NCBI GenBank assembly: GCA_021731025.1
Contig: JAKFYD010000037.1
Span: forward strand, 37,534 to 101,533
Direction: 5' to 3'
From: Pseudobdellovibrionaceae bacterium
GTDB lineage: Bacteria > Bdellovibrionota > Bdellovibrionia > Bdellovibrionales > Bdellovibrionaceae
DNA: 64,000 nt
The notes under the pieces were generated by a model. The model was given only the letters and a program-made list of their open reading frames with translations. It did no database searches and was not told where the DNA came from. Position 1 is the first letter of the stretch; every line of letters starts with the position of its first letter. Positions 16,717 to 26,637 of this stretch are shown here, in pieces. Both the position numbers and the translations under genes were made by a program.

Positions 16717-17468
16717 ACACGCTTGAAGGAAAAAGAGTTTTTTTGCTAGCGACCGGTGATGATAAACTCAATGCCAGGATTGAAGGCGTCATTGGTGCCA
16801 ATTTCAAAAATATCAGTGTTTATACGGCGACGGATGGTCTTGATGCTCAATTTAAAATTGAAAATGTTATACCCCACGTTGTTATCATCAGTTCACAAAT
16901 TCCTAAAGTGAGTGCTGTCTCTTTAACGAGAAACATTTTAGATCGTAAAGAGCGAGTGGGCATTATCATTTTATCTCCGGACCAAGAGTTGGAAGATTTC
17001 ATGGATGAGGTCGTTACTGGCCAGGTGCAATATCTTGCCAATATCGATAACTCGAATTTACTGATCAATCAATTGAGCCGATCTTTAAATTGGGTTTCTC
17101 ATTCTGAAGAAGCGATCTACCGCATTAAGTTTTTAGCCCCCAATGAAGTTTTGATCAAAGATGGTGAAGAGGGGCGCTTTGTCTACATCGTTCGCTCGGG
17201 CCGAATGAAGGCCTGTAAAAAGCAGGGTGATAAAGAAGTCCTGTTAGGATACATTGAGCCCGGCGAATTCGTTGGTGAGATGGCTTACATTAATGGAGAA
17301 CTGCGTTCTGCCGACGTTATCAGCTTGTCGACAACAGAGCTTATCGAAATACCCAGCCAATCTTTGGATTCTATTTTATTTTCGAAGCCTTCCTGGTCGA
17401 AGGCTCTCATGAAGACTCTTTCGAAACGACTTAAGGTTTCCAACTTAAAACAGCCGGCCGAAAATTAA
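16713..17468 (+). CDS. Pseudo-receiver plus cyclic nucleotide-binding protein
   Basis: 251 residues. Residues 7-125 have a receiver-like alpha/beta pattern, but the phospho-acceptor position reads VVIISSQIP instead of LDxxMP, so Asp is missing and phosphorylation is unlikely. Residues 135-235 form a cNMP-binding beta-roll (GEEGRFVYIVRSG, then GEFVGEMAYINGELRSADV). No output domain follows. It is translationally coupled to the truncated globin, hinting that globin state and a nucleotide signal are integrated. The 3' end overlaps the convergent PilZ gene by four bases. Confidence 0.82.
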   Translation: MNTLEGKRVFLLATGDDKLNARIEGVIGANFKNISVYTATDGLDAQFKIENVIPHVVIISSQIPKVSAVSLTRNILDRKERVGIIILSPDQELEDFMDEVVTGQVQYLANIDNSNLLINQLSRSLNWVSHSEEAIYRIKFLAPNEVLIKDGEEGRFVYIVRSGRMKACKKQGDKEVLLGYIEPGEFVGEMAYINGELRSADVISLSTTELIEIPSQSLDSILFSKPSWSKALMKTLSKRLKVSNLKQPAEN

Positions 17469-18142
17469 GCGGCTTTATTCATATCTAAAAATTGAATTCC
17501 AATGCCATTGGTTTTCCCGGCGCGACCTTCTTCTTCACGAACCCACACAACTTTGGCATCCAACTGCAGAGAGGTTCGTGACGGAGGATTTTCTTGATTG
17601 ATCATATTGACCTTCAGATTATGCCCAACACGCAAAGAGAAGCCTTTGTACTCTAAAAAGGCGCCAGTCATCGAATAATTTCTCATTCGGGTGGGAATCA
17701 ATAATCCTGTCTCCATAACGACCATACGGACAGGTTCATTGGTAATAAAGCGAGGGAACTTTTTTCGATCGTGATCATAAGACCCATACAGAACTTCTTC
17801 GATGACTCTTTGGAAGAGAGCCTCAGAGCAGGGCATTTGCAAAGTCACAAGATTCTTCATCGAAGAGACATGACGATAAGCATGAATCGAAATCTGTTGG
17901 GCTAAAATCAAGAACCGAGACTTCACATTGTTTTGGGCTAAAGGTAAAAGCCAGTTGAGTTGATCCTCGTTAAGGCATTCGCAGTGGTAAAGAACAATAT
18001 CCTGATTGTCCGTTTTATAATTGGAATGAACTTGGTGAAGAAAAACTTTTTGCTGATTAAACAGAGACAGTGATCGCCAAAGGTCTTTTGGGAAAGTACT
18101 GATGTGTTCCATTTCGATGACTAAGACTGAATGCTTTTCCAT
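17465..18142 (-). CDS. PilZ-domain protein
   Basis: 225 residues. The C-terminal half (about 120-225) is a PilZ domain, the usual c-di-GMP receptor: RKKFPR supplies the Arg motif and NYSMTGAFLEY corresponds to (D/N)xSxxG, where Asn replaces the usual Asp. The first 115 residues look like a receiver-like alpha/beta fold without phospho-Asp. The chain ends in a beta-strand GIGIQFLDM, typical of PilZ. It probably links c-di-GMP to motility or a lifestyle switch; no direct partner is adjacent. Confidence 0.85.
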   Translation of the reverse strand: MEKHSVLVIEMEHISTFPKDLWRSLSLFNQQKVFLHQVHSNYKTDNQDIVLYHCECLNEDQLNWLLPLAQNNVKSRFLILAQQISIHAYRHVSSMKNLVTLQMPCSEALFQRVIEEVLYGSYDHDRKKFPRFITNEPVRMVVMETGLLIPTRMRNYSMTGAFLEYKGFSLRVGHNLKVNMINQENPPSRTSLQLDAKVVWVREEEGRAGKTNGIGIQFLDMNKAA

Positions 18143-18232
18143 ATTTTTTTATCGGAAAGTTCGGGCGGCCATTCAAGGGTTGTTCTTAAAATTCTTTGAT
18201 GGACTTCTTGTGTGTCGTAATGAGACGAAAAA

Positions 18233-19603
18233 TCAGTCACGGCGTAAGCGTTTTTCGTGATATCGCGTAAGGTAGTTAATAATAAGCTGTCGAGCGTGTT
18301 CAGCGGGAATTTGGTATTGCTGGCTCATGAGTTTAATAAGCTCATTGATCGAGCTTTTTCCATTGAGACTAAAAATGATATCCGCATTGATCTTAGCTCG
18401 AGCTTGCTCGGTTTTGATGTCTTCGGTGAATGGGATCGGCAAATCATGATTGGTCAACCAATCCGGGAGATACTGAAATTTTTCACTTTCAGCGTCTTCG
18501 ATTTTTATGGCACGAAATGCTAAAACCTTTTCGTAGCGCTTCTGGTTTCCACCAGGAGAATGCAAATAAGGGACTTCTTCAAAGTTGTGCTTTTCAACTT
18601 TAAAGCCGCAGGTTTTCAATATTTCCTGAATTTCTTCAAAGGTCAGGCGTTGGCTTTCTTGACTGGACATAAAACCCAAGGGGCCAAAGTTCAACCATTC
18701 TCCCGAGGGTTTTAAAATCTGATTTATTTTTCGGGCTAAAGTTTCAAATCTCAGAGGTAAAATATCAATCACCCAAGGAGTCAAAACAGAATCTAAAGTT
18801 TTTTCTTTAAATGGTAAGGCCTGAATGTCAGCAAATAAAAGATGAAAAGATTTACTCTCGGGGTAGGGGTTTTGTAGTGAATACTCGGTGGCAACCTGCG
18901 AGATTTCGAGTGGTGCCGTTGGTAAATCGTAAAGTTTGATATCAGCCTGTTCTAGAGCTTGTTGGGCCATAAGTAAAAGCAGGGGATTAAAGTCGACCGC
19001 TAAGGTGTGGCGCAGATTGTTCGAATGGTGCAAATCGACAGCAAAGCGAGAAGCGCCCGAGCCCAGCACAACAAATTTTTCGGGGGACCAATCTTCAGGC
19101 AATATTTTTTTAAGGACCTCTAATGATTTTTGATTTTCGTCTGTGGACCAAAACCAATCGCGAAAAATATTTTTAAGGTACAAAGTCAGTGACTGGTGAC
19201 TTGGAATTTTATCACCAGAGGCTAGCAACGATGTTAACGCAGGCAAAGGCGAAAGGATATGCTGAAGCACCTTTTGATTGTGCTCTAAAGCTTTTTTTGT
19301 TTTTTGCAGGCGCTCCCGTGTCGGCGCAATCAGACGATCTTCATTCAGGGATTTAGTGATGTGTTGGAGACGATCGGTGAAATAGAGATTCAAGTCTTGT
19401 CGTTTTTCCAACCAATGAGCTAGAGAAATATGTGGTTCCGGTGAAAGCCACGGAATTGAATTCAACAGCGGGTAGATGATTCCTTCTTGATTAGAAAGCT
19501 CATTGTCTTTCCACTGAAGATCTTGTTGAGTGCGTGGACAACAAAGGTTTTCCCCAAAAGACTGAAAAAGAGAATTCAAAGTTGCATTCTTAAGTGGTTT
19601 CAT
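18233..19603 (-). CDS. Class I SAM-dependent methyltransferase with Trm112-like N-terminus
   Basis: 456 residues. The N-terminus has CCPRTQQDLQW and a Trm112-like strand pattern ending YPLLNSIPWL. The SAM-binding core starts near residue 180 with VVLGSGASRFAVDL (motif I), then LAVDFNPLLL and a motif IV-like VLTPWVIDILP. The arrangement is reminiscent of carnosine/N2227-type methyltransferases. The last ~80 residues are an extra helical domain. Substrate unknown. It is transcribed on the minus strand, upstream of the PilZ gene. Confidence 0.75.
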   Translation of the reverse strand: MKPLKNATLNSLFQSFGENLCCPRTQQDLQWKDNELSNQEGIIYPLLNSIPWLSPEPHISLAHWLEKRQDLNLYFTDRLQHITKSLNEDRLIAPTRERLQKTKKALEHNQKVLQHILSPLPALTSLLASGDKIPSHQSLTLYLKNIFRDWFWSTDENQKSLEVLKKILPEDWSPEKFVVLGSGASRFAVDLHHSNNLRHTLAVDFNPLLLLMAQQALEQADIKLYDLPTAPLEISQVATEYSLQNPYPESKSFHLLFADIQALPFKEKTLDSVLTPWVIDILPLRFETLARKINQILKPSGEWLNFGPLGFMSSQESQRLTFEEIQEILKTCGFKVEKHNFEEVPYLHSPGGNQKRYEKVLAFRAIKIEDAESEKFQYLPDWLTNHDLPIPFTEDIKTEQARAKINADIIFSLNGKSSINELIKLMSQQYQIPAEHARQLIINYLTRYHEKRLRRD

Positions 19604-19628
19604 CTCATCCGTGATTTATAATAAATCT

Positions 19629-20366
19629 TTAATTATTAGGAGCACCCGCCATGATCCATTGGTTCAATGTCGTCAGCTCGGCCGTACTCAAACGCGCGCC
19701 ACCTTGGGGCATATAGTTGCCTCCGGTTCTTGTCACCGAACTGTACAACTTTCCACTGGTAGCACTGGCTTTTACATTCGTGTAGGTTGATAAATTCACA
19801 TTCCCACTGGCCAGGTTGTTATTGTGGCAGCCCACGCATTTAGGAGTGAATAAACTTGAAGCAAGAGCCGCGTAGCTGGCGGTCGGCGTGTTGGGCGTCG
19901 GCATTGGCACTGGCAGTGGAGTTGGCGATGGAACTTGGCCGACAGTGGCGTCTTTAAGTCCGTTCTGAACCCACTGAGTGAGTGCATCCAGCTCAGCCGT
20001 AGTGACCTGCGTCCCTGTCGGAGGCATGCTGCCTTCACGGATAACACGAATCAAGTCCGAAACATCAGGTTGACCAGGAATAACTAAACGATTAAACAAC
20101 AAATAGTTTACGTCAGTGATATTTCCGACTCCACCTTGGGCTAAAGATTCGTTATGACAGAACGAGCACTTATTGTTAAGGATAGCCATGGCCTTAGAAC
20201 CAAGCACTGAAGCTTGATCAAGAGAGCCCCCTTGTCCTCCAGGTGAGGATGATGTTACAACAGAACAGTTTTGGAAAAAAACCGATGTTGCAAGCACCAG
20301 TGAGAACACGCCCAACTGTAGTGTTCGGCGTTTAAAAGCAGAATGTTTTTCGAGGGGCGTGGGCAT
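19629..20366 (-). CDS. Di-haem c-type cytochrome lipoprotein
   Basis: 245 residues from ATG 20366, chosen because GGAGG lies five bases upstream; an in-frame ATG six codons earlier lacks a site. The signal peptide ends VFFQNCS, an atypical lipobox with Asn before Cys34. Two c-haem sites, CSFCH (67-71) and CVGCH (near 177), are each followed by a Met motif (SMPPTG, YMPQGG) and a closing TAELxxLxQWI helix. These are two tandem PSCyt1-like domains joined by a Pro-rich linker. Last gene of the cytochrome operon. Confidence 0.82.
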   Translation of the reverse strand: MPTPLEKHSAFKRRTLQLGVFSLVLATSVFFQNCSVVTSSSPGGQGGSLDQASVLGSKAMAILNNKCSFCHNESLAQGGVGNITDVNYLLFNRLVIPGQPDVSDLIRVIREGSMPPTGTQVTTAELDALTQWVQNGLKDATVGQVPSPTPLPVPMPTPNTPTASYAALASSLFTPKCVGCHNNNLASGNVNLSTYTNVKASATSGKLYSSVTRTGGNYMPQGGARLSTAELTTLNQWIMAGAPNN

Positions 20367-20401
20367 ATATCCTCCAGGATACATCGGGTTTACGTACTTA
20401 T

Positions 20402-22192
20402 CTAATTATTTTTAGCTCCGTTTAAAATCCAGTTTTCAACTGGACTAATCTCTGTGTCGTAGTCCAAGTAACCGTCTTTAGGCATAGGCCCTAAAAATGT
20501 TCCTATATCTGGATCCTGGGTGTTCATGCGTTTAAACATTTTGCTGGCGTAGGTTTTTATGACGTTTCCAGTTGTGGGATCAATCCTTCGAAAATCCTGG
20601 CCAGGCTTTAAAACACCGCGATTCACCATAAGGTCCCAATCAGCGATGTCGTAGCCACCTTGCTGTTGAGCTTCGTCAGAGTTATGGCAATTGTTGCAAT
20701 GAAGTTTTAAAATTCCTGTATTTGCACTCATCAGCATCGAGTAAGTGACTTCGTTCGAGGGTGGAACTGGATTTTTCCTTTTATTAAAAACAAGGTGAAC
20801 AACAGATTTGCCAAGAACAGCATTGCCGATGCCTGTTTCAACCTTTAAAGAAAGAAGTCGATTTGTTTCGTAACGAACATCTTTCGATAAATTCAGACGA
20901 ATTGTTTTCGAAGTTTCGCCTACAGCGAAAACCATTGAAGTTGAAGTGAATTTGTAATCCCAATCGAAGCGATTGAAAGGTGTTCCAGCAATCGAACGCG
21001 CACGGGAAAATTTCTGAGCTTCGGGCGAGCAGGTCCCCGATGGACAGATCAAATTATAAACATCGGGTAAGCAAGTGCTGTTGTTCACACTGACAATGTC
21101 ACTGTTGACTCCGCAAATTCGGCTGTCATCCGCAGAAATAACGAAAGAAACAGTTTCTGTGGAAGCTTGGCTCAGTTTAACTTCGAGATCAATGAACCCC
21201 GAACTGTCCACGGTGATGGCATTGGGCGCATTGATCGCTAGTTGTACTGGGGGTGGGGGCGGCGGAATCACAGTGGCTTCAATCAGCTCGACATCAAATC
21301 CGACTTGATCTGATGGAGACATAGCACCAGCGATAACTAAAGCACCTGTCGAAATTATTGCATCAGGAGTGTTTTCCAGAGTGCCTTTCCTAATTTTGGC
21401 TTCGGCAAAACGAAAATTAGTGCTGTACTGAATGTAGCGGCCATTGATTTTTGTGAATAATCCCTTGAGGTGAATATCCTGTGTGGAATTAAAAATTTTC
21501 GGTGAATGAATGACATAGGTCTTATTTTCGCCTTTGACTTCTTTTTTAATCATCACCGAAAACTTTGCGCCCGGCAAAGTCGGAACGGGCAGGGACTTAA
21601 GCGCCACAATCTGAGTGAGATCAAATTCGACCCGCTTTTCTTCGTTGTCATTCATGGCAGGAATAACTTTGTTTCCAAAGCTGAACTGAGCTCGTTCATC
21701 CAAGCTCAGAGTATTTGTGGAATTTCCATCATTTCCTAAACAGATATCATATTCCGCAAGAGCTTTCACCCAAGATAAACGCAATTCGTTGATGGTTTGC
21801 AAATGTTGAGGACCAGAAAAAGGAGGATTATGGGCGTCGCTCAGGGCATTGTTGGAAACTTTGCTGTATCCCACTTGCATAAAATCTTTGTAAGAAGAGC
21901 AAAGATTGTTATTTGCAAATTGCCCTTTGCCGGGTCCCGCAGAATGGCAAGTCGCACAGTTTTGGGTTAAAAATTGTTGGTAACCACCACCATAAAAACG
22001 CATCAGTTGATCTTCGCAGGGAGTTGAATCAACACAGGCCCCGGTGCTGATTGAAGCTGCTAAATTTGATGACGAGGAAAATGACTTTGTGCCCTTGAAG
22101 CTGGTGTTAGGGCTGCAGTTGTTATAACTGAATAAAAGAGACGACAAAATAATCAAATAATTTGTCGTTCTCCTTACAGTTTGTAAAGTCAT
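20402..22192 (-). CDS. Large di-haem lipoprotein with Calx-beta-like middle
   Basis: 596 residues from the third of three in-frame ATGs (22192), which has GGGGA at good spacing; 22204 is an alternative start. Signal ends FSYNNCS with Asn before the lipidated Cys (residue 26). A first haem motif CATCH sits at about 79-83 and a second, CNNCH, about 96 residues from the end, followed by GPMPKDG as likely distal Met. Between them are beta-rich segments including Calx-beta-like VSLSQASTETVSFVIS. Probably outer-membrane or surface electron carrier. It belongs to the same operon as the neighbouring haem genes. Confidence 0.78.
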   Translation of the reverse strand: MTLQTVRRTTNYLIILSSLLFSYNNCSPNTSFKGTKSFSSSSNLAASISTGACVDSTPCEDQLMRFYGGGYQQFLTQNCATCHSAGPGKGQFANNNLCSSYKDFMQVGYSKVSNNALSDAHNPPFSGPQHLQTINELRLSWVKALAEYDICLGNDGNSTNTLSLDERAQFSFGNKVIPAMNDNEEKRVEFDLTQIVALKSLPVPTLPGAKFSVMIKKEVKGENKTYVIHSPKIFNSTQDIHLKGLFTKINGRYIQYSTNFRFAEAKIRKGTLENTPDAIISTGALVIAGAMSPSDQVGFDVELIEATVIPPPPPPVQLAINAPNAITVDSSGFIDLEVKLSQASTETVSFVISADDSRICGVNSDIVSVNNSTCLPDVYNLICPSGTCSPEAQKFSRARSIAGTPFNRFDWDYKFTSTSMVFAVGETSKTIRLNLSKDVRYETNRLLSLKVETGIGNAVLGKSVVHLVFNKRKNPVPPSNEVTYSMLMSANTGILKLHCNNCHNSDEAQQQGGYDIADWDLMVNRGVLKPGQDFRRIDPTTGNVIKTYASKMFKRMNTQDPDIGTFLGPMPKDGYLDYDTEISPVENWILNGAKNN

Positions 22193-22253
22193 AAGCATCC
22201 CCATTTACGAAGCGCTAGTGATAACGCCTCGGTCCCCAAAAATAATTCTTCAG

Positions 22254-23717
22254 TTAAGTTTTTTTACCAAATATTTTAACAACCTTATCAAGGCCAACAC
22301 TGTCAAAGGTCCTGGCCGTTTCGCTGATGCTCGAAAATTTTCCCAACATCCCATTGAATGAAAGATAATTTGCGAAAACAGCTGCCGCTCCGACCTCGAC
22401 ATTTCCCCCAACGATAAATGTGTCATCAGCCGCTTCAGCATCAGGATTGCTTTTCATATGTCCCAATTGTGAATCTGAAGCTTGAGTCATTTGTGTTGGA
22501 TCATAAGCCATCATAAACACTGCACCGGCATCTCCACGATCAGAAACAGGATCAGCTCCGGGAGTGTCTGAAGCCGGCGAGCCAACGCCACCATCAGAGT
22601 TAACAACGATAAAACCTTTTGAGTTCATAACATGAAAAGATTGAATCACTCGACCGATCATGACTCCTGCCGCAAGATCTTTGTTGTTCGTCGTTGCTAA
22701 GTCATCACCGTGGTAATCGTATCCACCCATTTCGATGCCGATGGATCCAGCGTTTCCATTGATGGCATTATAGACCAAGGAGGCATTGACATAAGTGGCA
22801 TCATTTTTAGATGTGTTCGCATTAAGTCCCCAGACTTGAGCAAAGGCCGCATTGTTTCGCGGATCTAAATCAAGTCCCGTGGGATTACTGATCAATTGCA
22901 CATTATCGGCATTCGATTGATTAACTAAGTTTGAAAGGGCCGTGCCTCCAGTCATATTGGCAAGACTGCGCGCTTGTCTTTCCGAGAGTGCAGCCGAAGC
23001 TTTAAACAAACTTGTCTTTTGAGCTTGATTCAAAGAGGACAAACGATTGGCAACACCCAAGGCATTCACAAGGGTATCAACGTTACTGACGATCAGTGGT
23101 GCTGGCGGCATCAAAAACGCAGATGCGTTGCTGACACCAATTCCATTATCAAAGCGTCCTAAGTTAGGTAAGATTTTTCCTTTGTGACCTGCTTTCGTAA
23201 CTAAACCTTGAATATCAAATTTATTGGCATCGGTATCATTTTGTGATTGTTGGCAAAGACCAACAAAGTTTGTAAACATTAAAGCCTGATCTGCTAAACC
23301 AGCAACAGCGCTGGTGCGAATTCCTGTGAGCATTTGACTGCCGGCATAGAAGGAAGCATTGTTGCGAAAACTTTGGACTACTTGAGACGCTAAGGCCGAG
23401 CCTAATCCCAATCCGATTTTATGATAGCGCGGTAACAATTGGCGACCTTCTGTTAATGGAATCCAATTGCGAGTCAAGCCAGCACCGCCGCTCAAATTGA
23501 TCGTCACTAAGGGAATCATTTTTTCGGTCGATGTGCTGCAGATTTCTTGCGCTTCGGCGACTCCGCTACGGGCAAGGATAGATAGAAAAGATGGTGCCGT
23601 CATGTAGGCCATAAAGGGAATTGCACCCGAAGCCAAAAATTCACGACGATTCAATGGCTTTCGGCCATGATACAATAACGGCTTAGCCTCATTTGATTTC
23701 TTCATTTTGTTTTTCAT
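22254..23717 (-). CDS. Tat-exported DUF1501-like protein
   Basis: 487 residues from ATG 23717 (GGGGTGG upstream). The N-terminus has a twin-arginine motif NRREFLASG followed by a hydrophobic stretch ending VAEA, so it is exported folded via Tat. The mature part begins LVTINLSGGAGLTRNW and contains GGYDYHGDD and VVNSDGG, the pattern of DUF1501/sulfatase-related proteins that usually accompany DUF1588/DUF1592 cytochromes. It sits between haem-protein genes in this operon and likely forms part of the same surface complex; enzymatic activity is not established. Confidence 0.75.
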   Translation of the reverse strand: MKNKMKKSNEAKPLLYHGRKPLNRREFLASGAIPFMAYMTAPSFLSILARSGVAEAQEICSTSTEKMIPLVTINLSGGAGLTRNWIPLTEGRQLLPRYHKIGLGLGSALASQVVQSFRNNASFYAGSQMLTGIRTSAVAGLADQALMFTNFVGLCQQSQNDTDANKFDIQGLVTKAGHKGKILPNLGRFDNGIGVSNASAFLMPPAPLIVSNVDTLVNALGVANRLSSLNQAQKTSLFKASAALSERQARSLANMTGGTALSNLVNQSNADNVQLISNPTGLDLDPRNNAAFAQVWGLNANTSKNDATYVNASLVYNAINGNAGSIGIEMGGYDYHGDDLATTNNKDLAAGVMIGRVIQSFHVMNSKGFIVVNSDGGVGSPASDTPGADPVSDRGDAGAVFMMAYDPTQMTQASDSQLGHMKSNPDAEAADDTFIVGGNVEVGAAAVFANYLSFNGMLGKFSSISETARTFDSVGLDKVVKIFGKKT

Positions 23718-23733
23718 GACCACCCCAATTCAA

Positions 23734-24396
23734 TTAATTCAATAAAGCATTTACACTCGAAAGCATTGTCGTACAGATCATCAGCGCCGCTTTTCGAGCC
23801 GCATTGGCTTCACTGACCCCGACAGAACCGCTGACGCTATCTAAAATTAAACTTCGTTCTTCATTCGTTTCATTGCCCCGCCAGCAGGACAAAGCAATAT
23901 TGCTGATGATCGCATTTAATTGCGAATCAGCCGGCAGGGAATTGGACTGCAAGTTGATGCCGTTAAAGATGCGAGCTCCTGAAGCAATCTCTGCATCAAT
24001 GACATCAGAACAAATTTCTCCGGCGATGCTGGTGATAGCCATCATCATAGGTGGAGTTATAGAGTTTGCTGTTCCGTAAGTTGAAATCGAACCCTTTTTT
24101 TCATTGTAGACGGTTTGAGTTGTGTCAGAGGGCACAGCTAAGCCAATACAATTGGACAAGTGATTCAGTAATTGTCCCGAGCCGACCATGGATACAGTTT
24201 TTGAACCAGGAATAACCTGTATTTCGCTAGAGCTTCGACACTGCAGACTGCTCAGATCATAAACATCGGAATGTTTAGTGGAGCTGCCCGTGAAACCACC
24301 GGGAGAACAACCGTTCCCGAAAATAATCACGACGAAGACAATGCAGCCAGCTAGCTGAGTGATGTGAATAAGGCGTCTGGACATAAAATTTCTCAT
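23734..24396 (-). CDS. Lipoprotein of the cytochrome operon, unknown
   Basis: 220 residues. Signal peptide ends VIIFGNGCS with the lipidated Cys at about residue 30. GGGGGAAA precedes the ATG. The mature part is mostly helical and contains four further cysteines (LQCRSSSE, NCIGLAV, GEICSDV, SCWRGNE), probably disulfide-bonded; no CxxCH. It abuts the upstream haem gene with one base between stop and start and precedes the DUF1501-like gene. No family recognised, but position argues for a role in that complex. Confidence 0.7.
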   Translation of the reverse strand: MRNFMSRRLIHITQLAGCIVFVVIIFGNGCSPGGFTGSSTKHSDVYDLSSLQCRSSSEIQVIPGSKTVSMVGSGQLLNHLSNCIGLAVPSDTTQTVYNEKKGSISTYGTANSITPPMMMAITSIAGEICSDVIDAEIASGARIFNGINLQSNSLPADSQLNAIISNIALSCWRGNETNEERSLILDSVSGSVGVSEANAARKAALMICTTMLSSVNALLN

Positions 24397-24397
24397 A

Positions 24398-26611
24398 CTA
24401 ATTTCCCCCTAGGCAGATATCGCTAGCTACGATTCTTTCAAATAAATATCTCAGATCGTAATTTCGTTCAGCGCTGGAAAATTCGGTGGCAGCTTGATTG
24501 ATTAAGTTTTCTTCCAAAGGTGTGGCTTCCCGTTTACAAACCGAAAAGAAAACTCTTTTCGCCATACATCTTGGAAAAGATTTGCTTTCGGCTAAGGCTT
24601 TTCCAAATTGAGCAACACCTACTCCGGAAGTTATGGTCCATCCGAATTGGTTGCGGTTAGTTCCACTGGTTGCGTTATTAACCCAGACGTCGTCTTTCAC
24701 GATCTTCCCCTTAATAAAGGTGTCTTCATTGTGATTCATTTTGCGAGAAACCTTTGGGGCATCGGGATGGATTCTCATTGCTGGAGAATTGTCTTCATCC
24801 AAATTATTTTGCGTCGAGGTCGGCACAAGAGCCGAATGTTTCAAATAGCCATTGGCAAAGGTCATGTAAGCAAAAGCTGGGCGAAAACCATCTAAGACTG
24901 TATGACAGGCGCGACAAGAGGTTGTGAATTTCGCCATGCTCCCGCCAGGATTACGATCGATGTCTCGTCCAATCACATCTTCGGGTCCTGTTGAATCCGC
25001 GGCATTTTCCAAAGTGGTGCAAGTGAATTGTCGAAGGGCATACTCGACAGGGCGGCGGTTAGTTCCCGCGATCATATGTGCGGCTGCCCATTGGCGAGTC
25101 GTTAATAAACCGGCTGGTGTTACATTTTCGGTAAATGTTGTTCCGTCGCCAGTGACTAAAATTTGTTTTTTTCGAACTAGAACATTTTTAAGGTCGAAGC
25201 CGCCGCGTTCAAGGGCTTCGTAATGATTATTGGATTTTAAAATATCGTTCAGTTCATCACTGGGGACGGCGGCTTTGGTGGGATCGGCCTGATAATAGAA
25301 ATTTTCTGATAACAGCAATTTTGCGTTGATTTTATCACGGACGGCTCCAATGACAGTCGCTGTAAAATCATTCAAGGGAACATTAATCGTTTCATCACGA
25401 TTGGACATGCGTCCCGCAAAATCTTTAACGATAGATCGGTAAAATGAGGACGAGGCCGAATTGGCTGCCGAAGTTAAAATCGGTGAAGCTGTACTGCCCA
25501 GAGTACCGGGATCAGTGATCAAGCGGGCAGCGCCAATCGTATTATTGGCATTGATAAGCACTTCCATTTGTTGAAGCAGAGGATTAAAAATCGGAGTTTT
25601 CACACCCGTGAGTCGTTCGTAAATTGTTGAAGCTTTTAATAAGCCTGGAGTCACTGTCACTGGCGTGATCGGGAAAGTATCATTTTTAACGATTTGAAAG
25701 GCGCCACCAAAAACCTGCTCACGCGAAAGAGCATCGCAGTAGATCGCAAGACGGTAGAGTTTTCCCTTCCAGTAGCGGTTCGGGTTGTCATTGCAGGCTG
25801 CGCTTTTACAAGACGCAAAAGTATCTTGGCGTGAGAGCACTGTCGCGATCTCGCTATCAGCAATAAAATCATTGGCAACATTCAAATAAGCATCGTTAGC
25901 CCAACGATTGTAGAATTGGGAAGCATCGCCACGGAAACCATTGGCAGATTCTTGTGCTAAGAATAAATTTCCATACTTGTCAGTAAGGAATAGGCGAGCC
26001 ACACCACCACGGCTGACACTAAAAATAAGAGTTTGTTTAGTTCCTTTTTTAAAAACACTGGTGTTGCTTTGTAACGGTTGACTGAACAGATTTCCATTTC
26101 CTTGGGTCGTTACAGCGCCCGCATAAAGATTTCCCATATCGTAGAATTGTCCCAGGGCAAAATTCACGTTAACCACGTTGTTGACGTTAGAAAATTTTCG
26201 CGAGTAGCTGACGATTCTTAAGGGCTGAAGAGCATCCGTTGGAAATTCGCCAGCGCGAAGCTCGACAGATTCCGAGTTTTCAATTACGGCTTCGATTGTT
26301 AAACCAGTAGAACCGGGTTTGACACAAGTGTTGTAGATCTTGCTTCCAGCAGTAACGGAACGAATGACCGATGGGGAATCAATTTGGATAAATCGATCAC
26401 CAGTGCCATCAACACCACGAAGGACGGTTCCTGCTCGGCGGGCTAAATTAAGAGCAGCACCAAAGGTGGCTGCAGCTGAATCGACATAAGTATCACCACT
26501 GGTTTCGTCAAATTCATAGCGAACGACGGCCTTTTGCGACCGCAAATTCTCATCAACGTCAGCAAGTGCTGAAATTGAAAATAGACTGAATAGAACGAAA
26601 ACCTTTAACAT
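24398..26611 (-). CDS. LamG plus DUF1588/DUF1585-like single-haem exported protein
   Basis: 737 residues. Signal peptide MLKVFVLFSLFSISALA. Residues ~30-300 look like a LamG/concanavalin-like jelly roll (VRYEFDETSGDTYVDSAA ... GKLYRLAIYCDALS). The second half resembles planctomycete-type DUF1592/1588/1585 proteins: a haem motif CRACH at 566-570 with TVLDGFRPAF, then CMAKRVFFSVCKREATPLEE and YDLRYLFERIVASD. GGGGG precedes the ATG. It is the second gene of the operon. It likely binds one c-haem and a carbohydrate or surface ligand. Confidence 0.78.
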   Translation of the reverse strand: MLKVFVLFSLFSISALADVDENLRSQKAVVRYEFDETSGDTYVDSAAATFGAALNLARRAGTVLRGVDGTGDRFIQIDSPSVIRSVTAGSKIYNTCVKPGSTGLTIEAVIENSESVELRAGEFPTDALQPLRIVSYSRKFSNVNNVVNVNFALGQFYDMGNLYAGAVTTQGNGNLFSQPLQSNTSVFKKGTKQTLIFSVSRGGVARLFLTDKYGNLFLAQESANGFRGDASQFYNRWANDAYLNVANDFIADSEIATVLSRQDTFASCKSAACNDNPNRYWKGKLYRLAIYCDALSREQVFGGAFQIVKNDTFPITPVTVTPGLLKASTIYERLTGVKTPIFNPLLQQMEVLINANNTIGAARLITDPGTLGSTASPILTSAANSASSSFYRSIVKDFAGRMSNRDETINVPLNDFTATVIGAVRDKINAKLLLSENFYYQADPTKAAVPSDELNDILKSNNHYEALERGGFDLKNVLVRKKQILVTGDGTTFTENVTPAGLLTTRQWAAAHMIAGTNRRPVEYALRQFTCTTLENAADSTGPEDVIGRDIDRNPGGSMAKFTTSCRACHTVLDGFRPAFAYMTFANGYLKHSALVPTSTQNNLDEDNSPAMRIHPDAPKVSRKMNHNEDTFIKGKIVKDDVWVNNATSGTNRNQFGWTITSGVGVAQFGKALAESKSFPRCMAKRVFFSVCKREATPLEENLINQAATEFSSAERNYDLRYLFERIVASDICLGGN

Positions 26612-26637
26612 GTAATTCCCCCAAAAAACCTTAACTG

